Positions 1-12,733 of a DNA stretch of 64,000 nucleotides are shown here, in pieces (position 1 is the first letter of the stretch; each line of letters opens with the position of its first letter). The DNA lies in the NCBI GenBank assembly GCA_902702965.1, contig CACRXP010000382.1:436995-500994 (forward strand), read 5' to 3'. The stretch comes from Spirometra erinaceieuropaei (taxonomy: Eukaryota > Platyhelminthes > Cestoda > Diphyllobothriidea > Diphyllobothriidae). Position numbers and translations under genes: made by a program. The notes below the pieces were generated by a model. The model worked only from the letters and a program-made list of their open reading frames with translations, ran no database searches and had not been told where the DNA came from.

Positions 1-1224
1 GAAATCTGTCACGAAACTAGACTTTGAAGGCTGTTTTATGAAAACGAACTTTTCGTTAGAGTGCTTGATTCAAGGCTCACGACTTGAAGTATCTGAGCTA
101 GGTTTGTAAAATGCTCTTTTGCCGTTTTCTCTTTCGCAGAATACCACTTTAATTTTCTCATTATCCAGCTGCTCATATAGCTTAAATTGGATTTATTTCT
201 CCAGATAACTGTGGACGTCTTATTTAATGTTAAAACCACTTGGGGTAACAATTGGGCGATGTCACCCAAAAAATCCGCCCAACCAAAGCAGCCTGTCTTA
301 AGGGACGGGTGGTAATAGGGGTTTTACGGGTGGGGCCTTCGATTGCGTGGATGAATATAAATAATACTAAAAAGTTTTTTCAGAAATGGCTTTTCGAACG
401 ATAAAGTTTAACCTCATCACTATATGGCAACAAAAATGTACGCGGTGTCGGATTTACTTGAAGAGGCAGATAATATGAAGTCGATCCAGCTCGTATTCCC
501 TGCTTAATTGCTTTTTTAAATATGGGATTGAAAGCGGAATGCAGTTGGCTAAAAGAAACGTTCTACGTTGTGCTGTTCATGACCCTATGCCTTCATATCC
601 TCGCTTTCAAAACTGCACGTTCAATAAACACAGAGAACGTGATTGAAAACACCGCCGCACTTGACCCCGACGAGAGTTGCCATTTTGTGAAATTGCTTAG
701 CTGATGACACCGTCTGTCTAGGATTGTTTGCTTTTTAAGTTTTCCGGCCCTCAGTAAAATACCCTTATTTTATTCCTTTCATCAGCCTGTGGACGAACAC
801 TCATGCAGTCCTCCGGCATATTCTCATCGGTAACGGAATTTTTTGGGTGCCATCTCCCAATTTTTATCACAAAACTAATGGTCTAAACGTGCCTATGCAT
901 CGTGGCTTGCCATTTTGAGGTTTGGATTTTGTATAAACCTCAAAACGTAGATGCACTTTCAGTGTCAAATAAACCCAGAAAACTACCTTTGAAGGGCTTC
1001 TGTGTGGTTAAATTCTATTCCGTGTGAGTAACTCATGCTCAATGAAATCTGGATTACCGTCTCCAGAGATTTTTACTCGAAACACAATAGTCAATTTACG
1101 CGGATTGCAAATATGTCAATCCTATTCTGCCATACGTGTGATTTTAAATTACTTAATTTGAAATGAACTTTTAAATGCGCTGCTTGAAGTAACATGAAAT
1201 CAATTATGAGAATGAGAGACTCAC
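1..1224 (-). other. Start of intron 3 of the SYD-1-like gene
   Basis: Follows the GTGAGT donor at 1224. The expected next RhoGAP block (an N-K-M / N-L-A-x-x-F-G-P type motif) was looked for in the minus-strand frames and not found. A 77-codon minus-strand opening at 36-269 has no RhoGAP resemblance. Confidence 0.6.
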
Positions 1225-1385
1225 TTGATTTGAGGTTGGAAGACAGTCCAAAATATTAAGGATGAGCTTTGTTCCCATGTGAGAGTCGCCCGGCCCAGCT
1301 ACTTGAGTGGCTTCGTAGACCATTGGATAGAGGGCATTAGTGAAGAGCGGTTCGGGAAGCTCCCGGAAAAAGTCCTTGACGGTTG
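1225..1385 (-). CDS. syd-1: SYD-1/SYDE-like RhoGAP, third coding exon (middle of RhoGAP domain)
   Basis: This 161-base exon encodes residues 929-981 after completing an Ala codon split as G|CA. It reads TVKDFFRELPEPLFTNALYP, the conserved RhoGAP helix in which K-x-(F/Y)-(F/L)-RELPEPL supports the GTPase interface, followed by a helix ending ILDCLPTSNQ. The acceptor is TTTTTATTTGCAG at 1386 and the donor CAA|GTGAGT at 1225/1224, phase 0. Joining it to the exon at 11528 restores the RhoGAP core without a frameshift, which strongly supports the 10.1-kb intron between them. The rest of the RhoGAP domain and the C-terminus are not found in bases 1-1224 and presumably lie beyond the left edge, so the gene is partial here. 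Confidence 0.93.
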
Positions 1386-4300
1386 CTGCAAATAAAAAGT
1401 AGTAATTTGGGAAGAAATTCACACTGCACTGTGATTTTATGGTCATTTTGCGTGAACTTGCATAACGGGAAAATAAAGTGCCGTACGGGCACGAGATATT
1501 ACACATTGCCCCAACCTATCCCTATGAATAGTGACCGCCTGCCGCAACTGAAGAATAAAGTTACAAAGCGCGACTTTTCTAGCGATGGAGAGCCAAAGCG
1601 ATCTCAACTACGCTATATCACTAGAATATGGTATCGGTTGATACCAGTATCCGCTATTCCCACTTTTAAACTGTTACCAATAATGTTATTGCTTTTAGTC
1701 ACACGAAGAAGAAGCGCATATGCAGCCTCTGAGTCAGGAATTCCTCCTGCTGCAATTTACCCTGGTGGTTAGAGAGGTACGCGGTAGCAACCAACCTGCG
1801 TCCGTGAAGGAAACGATTCAAGACTTTGTCCCAACTAACAATATGTTAAAGCTCACCTAAGCTATCGCTTTCATTCGAAAGCTCGTTGAGGAAGTTTGGT
1901 GATTATTCATGAGCTTCAACACACACCGCATGTTTTCAACTAGCGTCTTTTGTGCATCAATTCTCAGGACTAATTAAAATTCCCCGTGCCTTCTTCATTT
2001 GTTATGCAGGCTACTTCACGAAAGTAGGTAATGCAGAAGCCGTCTCGAAAGTTTCCCGTCAGTCAACTTCTCCTTTTCTAAAGTGAAAAAGGCCGCTCTT
2101 TTATCAGTGTTAGAAAAACGGTAAGTACTGCAGGTACTGGTCAAAGCAATGCATAAAGTGCCGAACATATCGTATTCGTACACTAAATAAACTGCTCTAC
2201 CAATTTAGTTTTCTCCGAGCATATCTATTAACCGATATTGCGAAAGCTATCTTGCGAATACGGAGCACGTTTCTGGTCTCTTTATCTTATAAGAGGAGAA
2301 TATAACTTGCTCGGCAATTGATCAAAATGGCCAGTTTCCGGATAAATTTTATTTCGTTTAAAATTTTCTGAATGAAAATGGATAAGTCCACCTTTTTTAG
2401 TTTTTCAATCGATAGACAACTGTTATGTGGTGCTGCTGGTTACGTTGTGTGTCTTAACGCAATTTTGGATCATAGTCTGCGAAAACATTAATAAACTTGT
2501 GTACTTCTCAAAAAATGGCTTCATTATTTTTGCACCTGAAAGACATAGTGCCTTTTGCCCGGTTAAAACAAACTACTTTTTCTTCTGTCGAAAAAGCGTC
2601 CCAGTTTTAGTCACAAAGGCCTTAATTGCCAGTTGCTGAGTCTCGGAAAACTGAGTATTGGTGCCCATAAATTCAATTTCTTTTGACAAATCTACCACAC
2701 TCATTTCGATGTTAGAACCGTAAACCCAATTGATGTTTTAGTTTTTTGATATAAATGTCGTCTGCAAAATCAGTAAAAAGGCGTGAATCACTTCCCAACC
2801 TTACATTCATTTTACAAACTGAGTAGCTTTGCAAGTAATAGGAAATAGCAACATAAAATTCGTTTTCTGGGTAGCTGTGATTCAAAATTTTAAGACAAAA
2901 CGTATCTGAAAGTCAGTAAATTTGAAGTTCGACCCGGTACCCTCGTCATTTAAGGAGTGGATTGTATTTAGGATGGTATTTTTTAAATTTTGGCGAACTT
3001 ATCTCCCTTAAAAATATACGATTGTCTTCTGACGATACTACAATCAACTTAAAATTGTTAACTATTATAGGCTAGCATATCGTACATGTAAAAAAGACGT
3101 TTTATATTTCTTTCCCTGGCACCGAGTTAACCTACTCAGTCTTGATCAGAAGCGTCATATGCAGCCGCTTCTTTACGTCCATAAGCAGTATTTGGAAATG
3201 TTGTGATCTTTCTAGGTGATTTTGGCAGTAAATTGTTTTTTGCGTGCATTTGACTCCCTAAAGTATCAGGAACATAGCAAGCTGTAAATTACTTTGATTA
3301 AAAGACAAAATAGATTTCTTAAAGCTTAATCCAATAGAGATTGTGCTAGGGAAATTTAGGATTAGGATTTCAAATAAGCCCTGCTGGCCTATATTACCTT
3401 GAGGAATTGTTGAGACGGATAAACGACTCAGTAGTTAATTTTAAGATGCATTTCTGATTTCATTTACCTTAGACGCACGTAAAAAATAGTTTGTTTAGTC
3501 TACCCATATTTTTACCTTTTAAATAGGATCTAAAGCCACTTTTGAGACGAGTACTCTATATTCTGAAATAATCATTTGAAAGATTCTACTAAATTCAGGG
3601 GTATATTCTGGCCGAAGACTAAACCGTCTTGCCATATAACACTGAAACCTGCTTGAGTCATAAAATTACGGTAGTTATTAGTATGTCAGATAATTATAGA
3701 AAACGACTAGGGTTGTTGATTATATAAAAGTTTGTAAGCCATCGTCTTTGAGAAACACAACAGTCTGTGTAGGGGGAACTGGCGGTAAAATAGAATCTTG
3801 ATTAAATCCACATGGCTGGCGTTGATCTGAGTCGTTCCAATCCGGGTGATTTATTTCTCCGATTCGATCATAGAGATCGTAGACAGGGCTGACTTTGGAG
3901 ACTACCAAGCTTTTTATGCGCGTCTGTAGTGTCATTCATGTGACGCTTTTTCCTAACTGAATCGGCCCATAATCAGTTGGCCAACTGTGATCTTTTTCGA
4001 ATGCACCAATTTATTGCCGAATTACATTCATCAAACATTGTTCATCCAGGCTCTCTGACTGAATCTTCTACCGCTGAACTTCTAGTGATTTAACTTTCCA
4101 CCAAAAGAAACAGAGCATAAAATAAAGCGTGGCCACAGAAAGATCTATGTTCGTCGTAGTTAACTTTGTCCTGGACATTTCCTCACGTGTGATGCCGTTC
4201 AATGCATTACCCGGCAAGGCAAGGAAGAATCAGTAGAGACGAATAGAAAGTTATTCCTGGGTTCAAAATCGAGAGGGAGAAGCAAACTTGACTGGTTTTA

Positions 4301-4520
4301 CCAATAGTAGTTAGTGTAACTTCAGCAGACATAGAGCTTAATTTAATTCCCCACGAAAGGAATATTTTACCATATCGATGAGAAGACACCCAGACGGCTC
4401 GCATAACGAGTGTCCAGCACCTGCGCATGTTAACGGTTGAACAATCGCATAATTGATTTGTTAATCTGGCGGAACATTCGAATAAGGTTTTTAATTTAAC
4501 TCGTCGAACGCGCATCTAAA

Positions 4521-4765
4521 ATGACGGTCTCATATGAATTTCCGCGAAAATTTCTCGTAGTTGAAGAATTGGTTGACTACAATGCCAACTGGGTTTGCAT
4601 TGATGATTCTGGCAGCACAAGGATACAACGAGTAGCTTTTAACTTAAAAAGCAAAAAAGCTTTTAGAGAGAGTATGAATGTATTGTTGGATACAATCAAA
4701 TTTAAAGAGGCGAAGTTCTGTACTAACGGTAATCTTTTGAATACAGGAAAACGAACTCCAGGTAA
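4521..4765 (+). other. Unrecognised ORF ending at a strong donor-like site
   Basis: An ATG-initiated plus-strand frame (MTVSYEFPRKFLVVEELVDY) runs 88 codons to a stop at 4787. Inside it, at 4765/4766, is CCAG|GTAAGA, close to an ideal splice donor. The composition is protein-like rather than low complexity. It lies antisense in intron 2. I recognise no family. It could be a first exon of a nested gene, an element remnant, or chance. Confidence 0.25.
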
Positions 4766-5279
4766 GAAACAACCTGATAACTTATAATTCTATAAGGCCA
4801 CGTTGCTTCTTCTATTCCTGGTCAAATTTGAAACTGTTATTTAAATTTTTAACGGGGGTTTAATGAAAAGTTTCACAAACGCTGGTCGGTCAGCTGTTCT
4901 GATACTAAGGTTTAACTGACTAAAAATATGTTTTTTATCCATGTCTTTAGCAAGCGAAGAAAATCCTTTCCCTGACAGACCCTTTCAGTTCGAAATCTGA
5001 AGCTCTCTTGAGTCCATACAAATGCTCCATGGATCGCTTACGCTCGAAATCGTCCAAGGAATGAGAGGAGGAAGAAGGAGAAGACAAACACCGAAATAAT
5101 GGTTGTGATAAATACGAACTTAAGCAAGACTAAGGCCACAAGTGCCGGCAGCTGACGAATGAGGAGGCAAATACTGAAGAAAGAAAATGGATGAACTACA
5201 GATGCTTATTATGGTAACGAGGAAAAAATAAAGAAGATAAAGAGAAGCGGGGGAAAGAAGAAGAAATCGTAAAAGATGA

Positions 5280-5382
5280 GGGAGGAGGAGGAGGAGGAGG
5301 AGGAGGAGAGAAGGAGATAAAAGAGGGCAAGGCAGAAAAGTGGAGGAAGGGATGGTATACGTGATTATTATGGTGATTCTGC

Positions 5383-5423
<41 letters not shown>

Positions 5424-5513
5424 ATTATGGTGGTTTTGGTTGTGGTGGTGGTGGTGGTGGTGGTGGTGGTGGTGGTGGTGGTGGTGGTGGTGGTGGTGGT
5501 GGTGGTGGTGGTG
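5280..5513. repeat. Compound trinucleotide microsatellite cluster
   Basis: Four adjacent tracts read on the plus strand: GGA repeats (about 5280-5309), CTG repeats (5379-5404), ATG repeats (5405-5424) and a long GTG/GGT tract (5443-5513). The poly-His, poly-Thr, poly-Val and poly-Leu ORFs over it are artefacts of the repeats. Confidence 0.95.
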
Positions 5514-7636
5514 ACGAAGCGGAGGGAGACGATTAAGAAGGTGCTGACGGCAACAGCCACGACAACCATACACAGATAGACTACAAAAAAGGCTTTAGTG
5601 AAAATATGAAAGATTATTAGACATGGGGAGGAAGAGGCTGCCGATTTTACTGATGTGCCTGTGATTTGAGATAACATAGCCGAGTAGTATATAGTGGAGA
5701 GGGAAAGAGTATTCAAGGGACACATCCCTTGTTGACCACATCATCAGCCTAAAATGCTTACCAATGCTGTCACGGACAGAGCTCTCAAACCACAATGCGA
5801 GGCCTATGGACGCAGATTCATGCTGTACGCTGGATTTTAACTCTCGTCGCTGAACTGCCAGTTTTGTTTCCTGTGGACTTCGAAGTAACTTTTAAGATAT
5901 TTTATATTTGTAAAATACGTTGCAACCTATTTTTTTTTCAGGAAGTACACGGCTACATACAGGTCTCCTTCAGGGATTCTGACCTCTGCAGCAGTTGCAG
6001 TTCAATTATCCGATTTTTAGCTGAGCCTGCCAGTTTATATTAAGCGCAAACGTCATCGCAAAATAGAAATCTGGATGTAGAGGTTTTAGTGGTCCAGGGC
6101 GTTTGCGTGCGCTTATAGGATTGTACTTTTACCTACACGTTCTCTCAGGATCTCCACTCCGGACCTTACAATTCGCTTTAAATTGGAAGCTTTAACTCAT
6201 TTTACACTGTCAGATCACCAACGTTATGGCAGAGCGAAGCGAAGCTCACTTGGTTCTATGCCGCCTTTGCAAGTTATCATCGTTCTTTACATTGCCACGA
6301 TCACTACCATGCTGAATGAACTGGAAATACCTTTCTAAACACTAAAGAGGTTGATTGTTGGCGTCCCTAGAAGCAACATCGACAAAACCTCAGTCAGGTC
6401 AACAGGTAAATCAGTTCGGCATTTAATATAGGTGGTGCCATTACTCTATGCCCAGCGTTTAAAAATCAAGATCGGTGGAGCGATCAGCAAAGGAAACACA
6501 TAGTTTGAATAGACGTATCATCTTATGGGAGCTGCGTACAATGAACCACCCATATTACAGGATTTCATCCTTTTCGATCTAGTCTAGAGCCCTCCCAGAT
6601 GGCCTCAAATGGCGAGCACTCATGACTAACAATAATAAGGGGTGGTTAGGACAGCCACTGTCAGTCCTTGTTCAGAGTTAAACAAGGACAATCAGAGGCC
6701 TGAACCGGGACTCTTTGGAAAGTAAAGAATAAATAAGGAATCTGGCAATCATTCACGATTCTGGAGTTTAGTTGTGACTGGCTGGCTATGGAAAGTACAC
6801 CTCAAGCGTTCTCTCCTCCATCATGCGATTGCGCAAGCTGGTTTTGTGCACACAGAAAAACCAGGTGCAAGCCCCGTGTATACCATGACAAAGGCCGATT
6901 AACTGCATATAATCTTGTGCGCTCCTTCCCCTCCCCCTCTGACATGGCCCGTCCTAACCTTCACTAGTTCACAACTCACTGTCCCTTATACTCTTCCCCC
7001 CTATTCGCACACCCAATAGTATTAAAATACAAATATTAATCGATGTATCTTATCCCTCACGTGTTTTACTTGTATCCCGTTCCCGTATAAACGTACTGGC
7101 CTGAGAGGAATTTATCGAAGTCAAACGTATGCCTGCCAGGTAATCTTCCGAATCCTTTAATTTTCTTAGTTTTGTGGCCTAAGGACTAGATCCTTCTCTA
7201 ATTCAGACCACGTGAGGGCGGACTACAAGTAGGGAACGCTATGACATCAAAAAACATCATGCACTGACCGAACAGCGGATGTGAAGCGACACGCTGCAGG
7301 CTAGTTTAGGCGAGCGACACAGAAAACTAAGTATATATGAGTAATCTCCTTTGGGATGTTTGCACAGAACTTCACAGGATTCGATTAGAGTTCAAAAGCA
7401 TTAAACAATATATTTTTCAGCAGAAGAATGACCCATCTTACTAAGTTGATTGTCTAAGAACTCCAAATAATTTCCGGCAGCATATAGTCTTTTTTAACCA
7501 TCTTAAAAGCGTGGAATCAAACCCATGAGACGCAAAGTTTGTCACCCTCAACGCCGTCTGCCTCTACTTCCGTACCGACACAATCCGAAGCCTTGTCTAC
7601 GAGTCTTTTCGGTGTCCTTGGTAAATATGGCAATTC

Positions 7637-7774
7637 AGAAGAAGAAGAAGAAGAAGAAGAAGAAGAAGAAGAAAAAGAAGAAGAAAAAGAAGAAGAAGTT
7701 GATGATGATGATGAGGGGAGGAGGAGGAGGAGGATGACGATGATGATGATGATAATGATGGTGATGATGATGAT
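7637..7774. repeat. Compound GAA / GAT / GGA microsatellite
   Basis: GAA(AAA) repeats at 7637-7697 are followed by GAT repeats, a GGA run and a second GAT-rich run to about 7774. It lies in intron 2. The poly-Lys, poly-Glu and poly-Ser ORFs here are artefacts. Confidence 0.95.
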
Positions 7775-9571
7775 ATCACTGGAACAAAAAATTTATTGCC
7801 CTGGCATTTCCGATTCTCACTCCAACGTATCACCAGAAAATACCTCAGACGATATGTTCGAATGAGAATCCATAACGTCAGGCCAATAAACGTCTTGTTC
7901 CAGTGATCGCATTTTCTTCTTCTGAACTGCTCTCTGGAACGCCTGTTTGCTTCTTTTGGCAAATTCAGCAATGGATGCCTCGTAATACCTAGCAAGCAGC
8001 TACGCTGCCGCCATACATTTTTAGCCTCGTGAGTCAATAAGACGATGTTTCGTCCAGAACTCAGCCAATAATAAAAATTGCACTTTCTGTCGAACAACGT
8101 ATTCGCAAACAACTGGCTTTCAAAATGCAAAACGATGGTGGAAAATGGTTCGGAGCGAAATTAGTACCAATGAACAACGGATCAAGGACTTGCGGCAGTG
8201 AACTCCATGAATTATGAATAGCGTGAATACGATATTCCGCCTGCTGCAAGTAACGCTGACCGACACTGACTCAGTAGCAACAACAATAAATCACATTTGA
8301 GTTTCTATAGTGGAGGTAAAAGTAACATTATCTATTCTCCTCTGTTTCCGCACCCCTTTTCCAAGATCAGGATAATATAAAAACGAACCGGAAATGAGTA
8401 TGGGCGCAGTGGCGAACTTAGTATAAACTTCCAGTTTACGCACGCCACTAAAATTGTTTATTGCTAATAGTTAAGTGGACTGGCGGACACTACTTGATCA
8501 AGATGACTGGCCCCATCCAACTTTCTCTGGAACCAATTACTGAGGTTCAGAAGACCGAAAGGCTACCAAACACTTGCTGAACACTCCAAGTACAAAGGTC
8601 GGTGCATCTGCAAAGACCAGCTGATTGACATCACTGACTAAAAAGGGGAACGCCCTACGATTGTGTCTTTAGTTGACTTGCCGTCGGACTAGCGGCAAAA
8701 TCGATGGCGGCTGCTTTATGCCAGAATTCACATGGCGAGCCCCGGGAGCATATTCCGAAGCCCCACCACCGCAAATATCATGGGCAATAATAAAAGAGGC
8801 GGATGACATGTTTGGTTTCGTCAACAGCATTTTTGGTGTGAGTATTGTGAGGGTAATACACCGTCTGCAAAAATGTATACTTGACCGAATCATTCGCTGC
8901 TCTCGAGGTGTGTTGACATTTACGATTTCCCAGCCGATTGTTGTCGATAATAGAAGCCTGTGTGAGGTCCAGTGAGTTACCGATATCATGAAATGTTGGC
9001 TAGAATTTGGCAAAGCGTTTTCGATTAGGAAGGATTGCTTAGGCGCAGTTATAATAGTGATTATCTTGCAAGATAATCCAAATAACATTTTGGACTTTGC
9101 AGGATGTCAGCTGCTGAATGTAGTGCCTTTCAATTTCATGTAGAAACCGTACTCGGTAAAAAATGACTACTTGGGTGGCATGCATTTTTCAAATTGATTT
9201 TCGGTGGTTTTTTGAATTCAAATATATTTTATAGAGACCACGAACAAAAATATGCTTTCTTTCAGTTTTCTGATAGAGAACTACGTCTTCTTTATATTTT
9301 CTACTTGAAAAAGGAGCATAAATAGGTTTTAAATGTTTTTAATTATGAGATTTTTTAAGACCGCGCAATGTTCATTCGTACAGCGTCGTACTTGTCCGTT
9401 TACTACTGATCCTCGTGAAATGCACAGCATGGTCCGCATCCATTGCAAAGTTTTGTGGATCCCATATGGTATCTTCTTAAAGGCATAGAAGAATATGGGA
9501 TTTTCTTTGTGCGGAACGCATGCACCTTTCAAACTGAAATCACTAAGCGCTAATGCAACGACTGATCGGGC

Positions 9572-10016
9572 TCCAAATTAGGCTAGATCGCAGTTGGTAG
9601 CCAGGCCCCCTATTACAGGTGGCTGGGGGTTTTTTTACTGGGACTTTTTTGGGGGGGTGCATAATTACATCTGATCGATTTGGCTTCCGTTTTACGTTTG
9701 AGGTTAGGATAAGGGTATCGGTTAATGATGTCCGATTTTCGGGTTAGAGTTATGCTCTTTAGGCTTAGGTTTTCGGGTCACGGTTAGGGTTTGAGTTCAT
9801 GACTAGGCTTCAGTGTTGCAGTTAGGTTTTATAGTTAGGTCTATGTCTAAGGGCTACGGTTACGTTTACGATTTCGGTTAAACTTAGGGTTAAGGTTGTC
9901 GTTAGGGTAAACGGTTAACGCTTAGGGTTAAGGTTACGGTTAAGGTTAAGATTAGAATTAGGGTTAAGGTCGCCCTTCCCCATTCCTGGCTACCAACTGT
10001 GATCTAGCCCCAAATT
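9572..10016. repeat. Inner inverted repeat flanking telomere-like DNA in FB1
   Basis: Within the FB1 loop a second, shorter inverted repeat is seen. GGCTAGATCGCAGTTGGTAG at 9581-9600 matches the reverse complement of about 9985-10009 with one substitution. Between these lies a G-rich stretch (9616-9658) and then the degenerate TTAGGG-like array. Confidence 0.85.
9690..9975. repeat. Degenerate interstitial telomere-like array
   Basis: About 285 bases consist largely of variants of the hexamer TTAGGG/GGTTAG: GGTTAGGATAAGGG, GGTTAGAGTT, CTTAGGGTTAAGGTT, GGTTACGGTTAAGG and similar. Intact TTAGGGTTA junctions occur around 9880-9965. The array is heavily diverged, so it is old or was copied imperfectly. 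Confidence 0.8.
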
Positions 10017-11527
10017 GTTCCAGAATTACAAAACTATTTTAAATCGAATTATAGTCCTTTTCAAGTGTAAAATATAAAATAACGTATTTCTCTATCAGAC
10101 AACTGAAAGAAAGCAGATTTTCGTTCGTGGTTTCTATAAAATTTATTTGAATTTAAAAAAACCACCAAAAATCAATTTGAAAAATGCGTGCTACCTAAGT
10201 AGCCATTTTTTACCGAATGCGGTTTCTACTTAAGATTGAAAGGCACTGCATTCAGAAGCTGACATCCTGCAAAGTCCGAAATATTATAGGATTATGCTGC
10301 AATATAATCAGTATTATAACTGCGTCTAAGTAATCCTTCTTAGCCGAAAACTCACTTCAGAATTTCAGCCAACACTACATGAGATCGTTCACTCACTCTA
10401 TTTGTGGGTCCTTGTCAAATCATGACACTGCAGACGACAGCTGGGCATTTCCTGCTCCATTCATAGCCTTAAGCGTAGTTCACACCCTGACGTCGGCAAT
10501 TGTTTGGTAGGTCATGTGTCACAGAATATCTCTGATTAAATTTCTTCGGCGTTTTCTTGGTGGCCTGCGGTCAACGCTCAATTATCGCAGGGCACTATTT
10601 TATCTGGTATACGGCCTTATTCCTTGAGCTTAGACGAACGGCGGATTACAAGTTGGCTTCTGGAAACAAACCGTCTAAGATATGTGGAGCGTTTCGTGGC
10701 TTGTATAGTTTAAAGCGGATTTCGAGAACATACGTTTGCTCTTTGGTTTGCTGTTAATTTTACAATTACCTATACTCGCACCAAAATCACTCGCACTGTT
10801 GTCTTCCCCAGGCGATTGAATGCATTTTCATCTTCATAAGGTGACATACGAGATTTAAAATCAATTTTTCAAATAACACGAAAATGCGATTGAATAACCA
10901 GTGCTGGGATGAGCATATTTAGTTCACTTACCGCCCTCACCCAGTCCTAAGCCAGGAAATCTTAGCTAACAACTTTGATTAACGACTCAAGACACTTAGA
11001 GAATATTTATCAAGTGGCGTTAAAGAATAGTTCCGATATGCGTTTAACATTTGCGATGTGTGAGTCATAAGCAAATATATATTTGAACTACCGATTCCAA
11101 CTGAAACACTCCGAATAATAAAATGGACTTTTCTAGACATATATTGATTGTATGGACGACCTTCTTAACATTTTACCTCAACACTTTAAGTGTCATCAGA
11201 CAGATGTAGAGAAAAATCTTTGTTATCTTGCTTTATAGAGATACCACAGTTTTGCGAATGATTCTCTTAAACTACTGAACGCGCCCATGTGTATATGCCA
11301 CGTATATTTTTACTTTTTAAGGGATTAACGGGAGCAAATGTGAAGTACACAGTAAGTGCAGCTAACGGAAATGTTTGCATATGCCACTGTTTCTCCCAAC
11401 TCTAATATTCTTGCTTGCCAACTGCTGCAGAATTTACAATGGGCAAACAAAGGAGACACATTCCGTGCGTCCAGGTTAGGTCTTGCTTATATGACAAACT
11501 GGCTATTTATGACTGGCCATGTCCTAC

Positions 11528-12733
11528 CTGTTATTGCATGTATGTCTGGAACAGAGTCGGCCGAGAGATCGAGGGTAGCCAGTGCGACCTTGACAGCCTT
11601 TTCATTCTGCTTGGATATGCCCTGAATAATCTTGTCTGCTGTCCTTGTGAGCAGTTCTCGGACCTGTAGTTTCATCCACACAGAACCGGAAAGCCGGTAG
11701 ATGCCGACGACATCGGTGCCTCTCCGATCCACTTCCTCCACACACTTCCTTATTAAGAGCGGCACAGCGTGACTCAAATGATCATTAGGGGGGGGCGGGA
11801 GCAAGTCTGTAAGGAGTCTGTTTCTGTACATGAGTTCATCAAGCGATACACCAAAGAGGCCTGCCTCGTAGGAATTGGTGAAATTTCGCCTTACATAGAG
11901 GCTTTTCAAGGGAAGAATGCCCATTTGGAGGTACATAATCCCTTTGGGCTCTAATTGGAGGGCAATTTTTTCAAACCGAATAGCCGAATTGGCAACAATT
12001 GGACTTGTAAGAGGTTTGTTTTCGGGCTCTCCCGCCTGCTGCTGTTGTTGCTGACTGAATTCAGACTCTGAATTCATGGACAGCAACTGTCGCCGTTGCC
12101 TGATAAAGGAGCGCAAATCGATACCACCGTAAAAGCAAAGCCGATGACGAGTTCTTGGGTCCCACTGGTAAACGAGGAGGGAAAGGAAGCGGCTTTCTTC
12201 GATTTCAATCTCAAAAACTTCATCCCACTCGAAGAAGTCCGTATTAGTCCGGATCATAGAGCGTGCCTTGCGTACAGAGTCCGTCTCTAGAACACAGTAG
12301 AGGTCCCGCAGGAGCATCTGTGAGGTCTTGAGACCACTTCCGGCAATCACGTTGACTACCAGGAGACCTGCAGTCTCCTCCGCGGATGGCGTATGAGAGT
12401 GGATTCGCTTTTCCGTTACGCCCGACTGACGAAAGCGAACCTGTTCAGGAGAGTCGCGACCTACACCGGGCCTCGGGGACTGGGGAGACAGCGGTTGCTC
12501 AGAGGACAAGGGGTACGGTTCGCTGGAGAGGAGATTGAACTGGCTAGCAAGTATATTTGCGGTTCCATCAGTTCGTCGGGCCTGCGTGAAAGATGAAGAG
12601 GGACTGAATGTGAGCTCCTGACTTTCTACAGGGCCTCCGGGTACAGATGCTGCGCCTGCATCCCCTGCTGACGCAGTAGCGTTCTCCTGAATAGGAAACC
12701 TTTGTCCTGCGTTGGCGGATAGTTCCGTGGTTA
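11528..12733 (-). CDS. syd-1: SYD-1/SYDE-like RhoGAP, second coding exon (C2 domain and start of RhoGAP)
   Basis: This exon identifies the gene. SYD-1/SYDE proteins organise presynaptic active zones and act on Rho-family GTPases. A classic acceptor (TTGTTTTTACAG) opens the exon at 12733 and ACAG|GTAGGA closes it at 11528; entry and exit are both phase 1. Residues 526-647 are disordered. A C2 domain spans about 648-798 (begins GLLVVNVIAGSGL; FFEWDEVFEIEI; LSLLVYQWDP) and is split by a glutamine-containing insertion near 750-780. The RhoGAP domain begins near 817 (FGVSLDELMYR, VPLLIRKCVEEVDRRG). GIYRLSGS places the catalytic arginine finger at about Arg872. The C2-then-RhoGAP order is typical of SYDE1/SYDE2 and SYD-1. 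DIHAIT at the exon end continues smoothly into the exon at 1385. The ORF can be read to a stop at 11487, but the last residues are intronic. Confidence 0.93.

Larger units (their letters stand above)
8971..10399. mobile_element. Foldback (long inverted repeat) element FB1, intronic
   Basis: Two arms of about 377 bases, 8971-9347 and 10022-10399, are inverted copies with moderate divergence. For example CGGACTTTGCAGGATGTCAG and the block GGTAAAAAATGRCTACTTRG recur in inverted orientation. The outer ends begin AGTGAGT. The arms share sequence with the arms of the element at 37477-38474, including TAAAAAATGACTAC and TAATCCTATAAT. No transposase is encoded. The 675-base loop carries an inner inverted repeat and telomere-like DNA. 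It is therefore a non-autonomous hairpin-type element. Confidence 0.85.
1386..11527 (-). other. Intron 2 of the SYD-1-like gene (10.1 kb)
   Basis: Bounded by GTAGGA at 11527 and TTTATTTGCAG at 1386; it interrupts the RhoGAP domain in phase 1. It holds two microsatellite clusters (5280-5513 and 7637-7774), a 1.4-kb foldback element (8971-10399) and an opposite-strand ORF ending at a donor-like site (4521-4765). The remainder is AT-rich with nothing recognisable. Confidence 0.85.

Noticed and set aside
5120..5725. 201-codon minus-strand ORF with poly-Thr and poly-Leu, and its poly-His and poly-Val neighbours
   Set aside because: Open only because trinucleotide repeats lack stops in these frames; no domain and no splice context.
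7597..8130. 177-codon minus-strand ORF with poly-Ser and poly-Leu
   Set aside because: The repeat half is the GAA/GAT microsatellite; the other half has no recognisable family and no splice evidence.
8669..9088. 139-codon minus-strand ORF overlapping the FB1 left arm, and a 100-codon plus-strand ORF at 8673-8975
   Set aside because: The frames run through the foldback boundary, have non-ATG starts or no known domain, and oppose each other. No coding signal distinguishes either.
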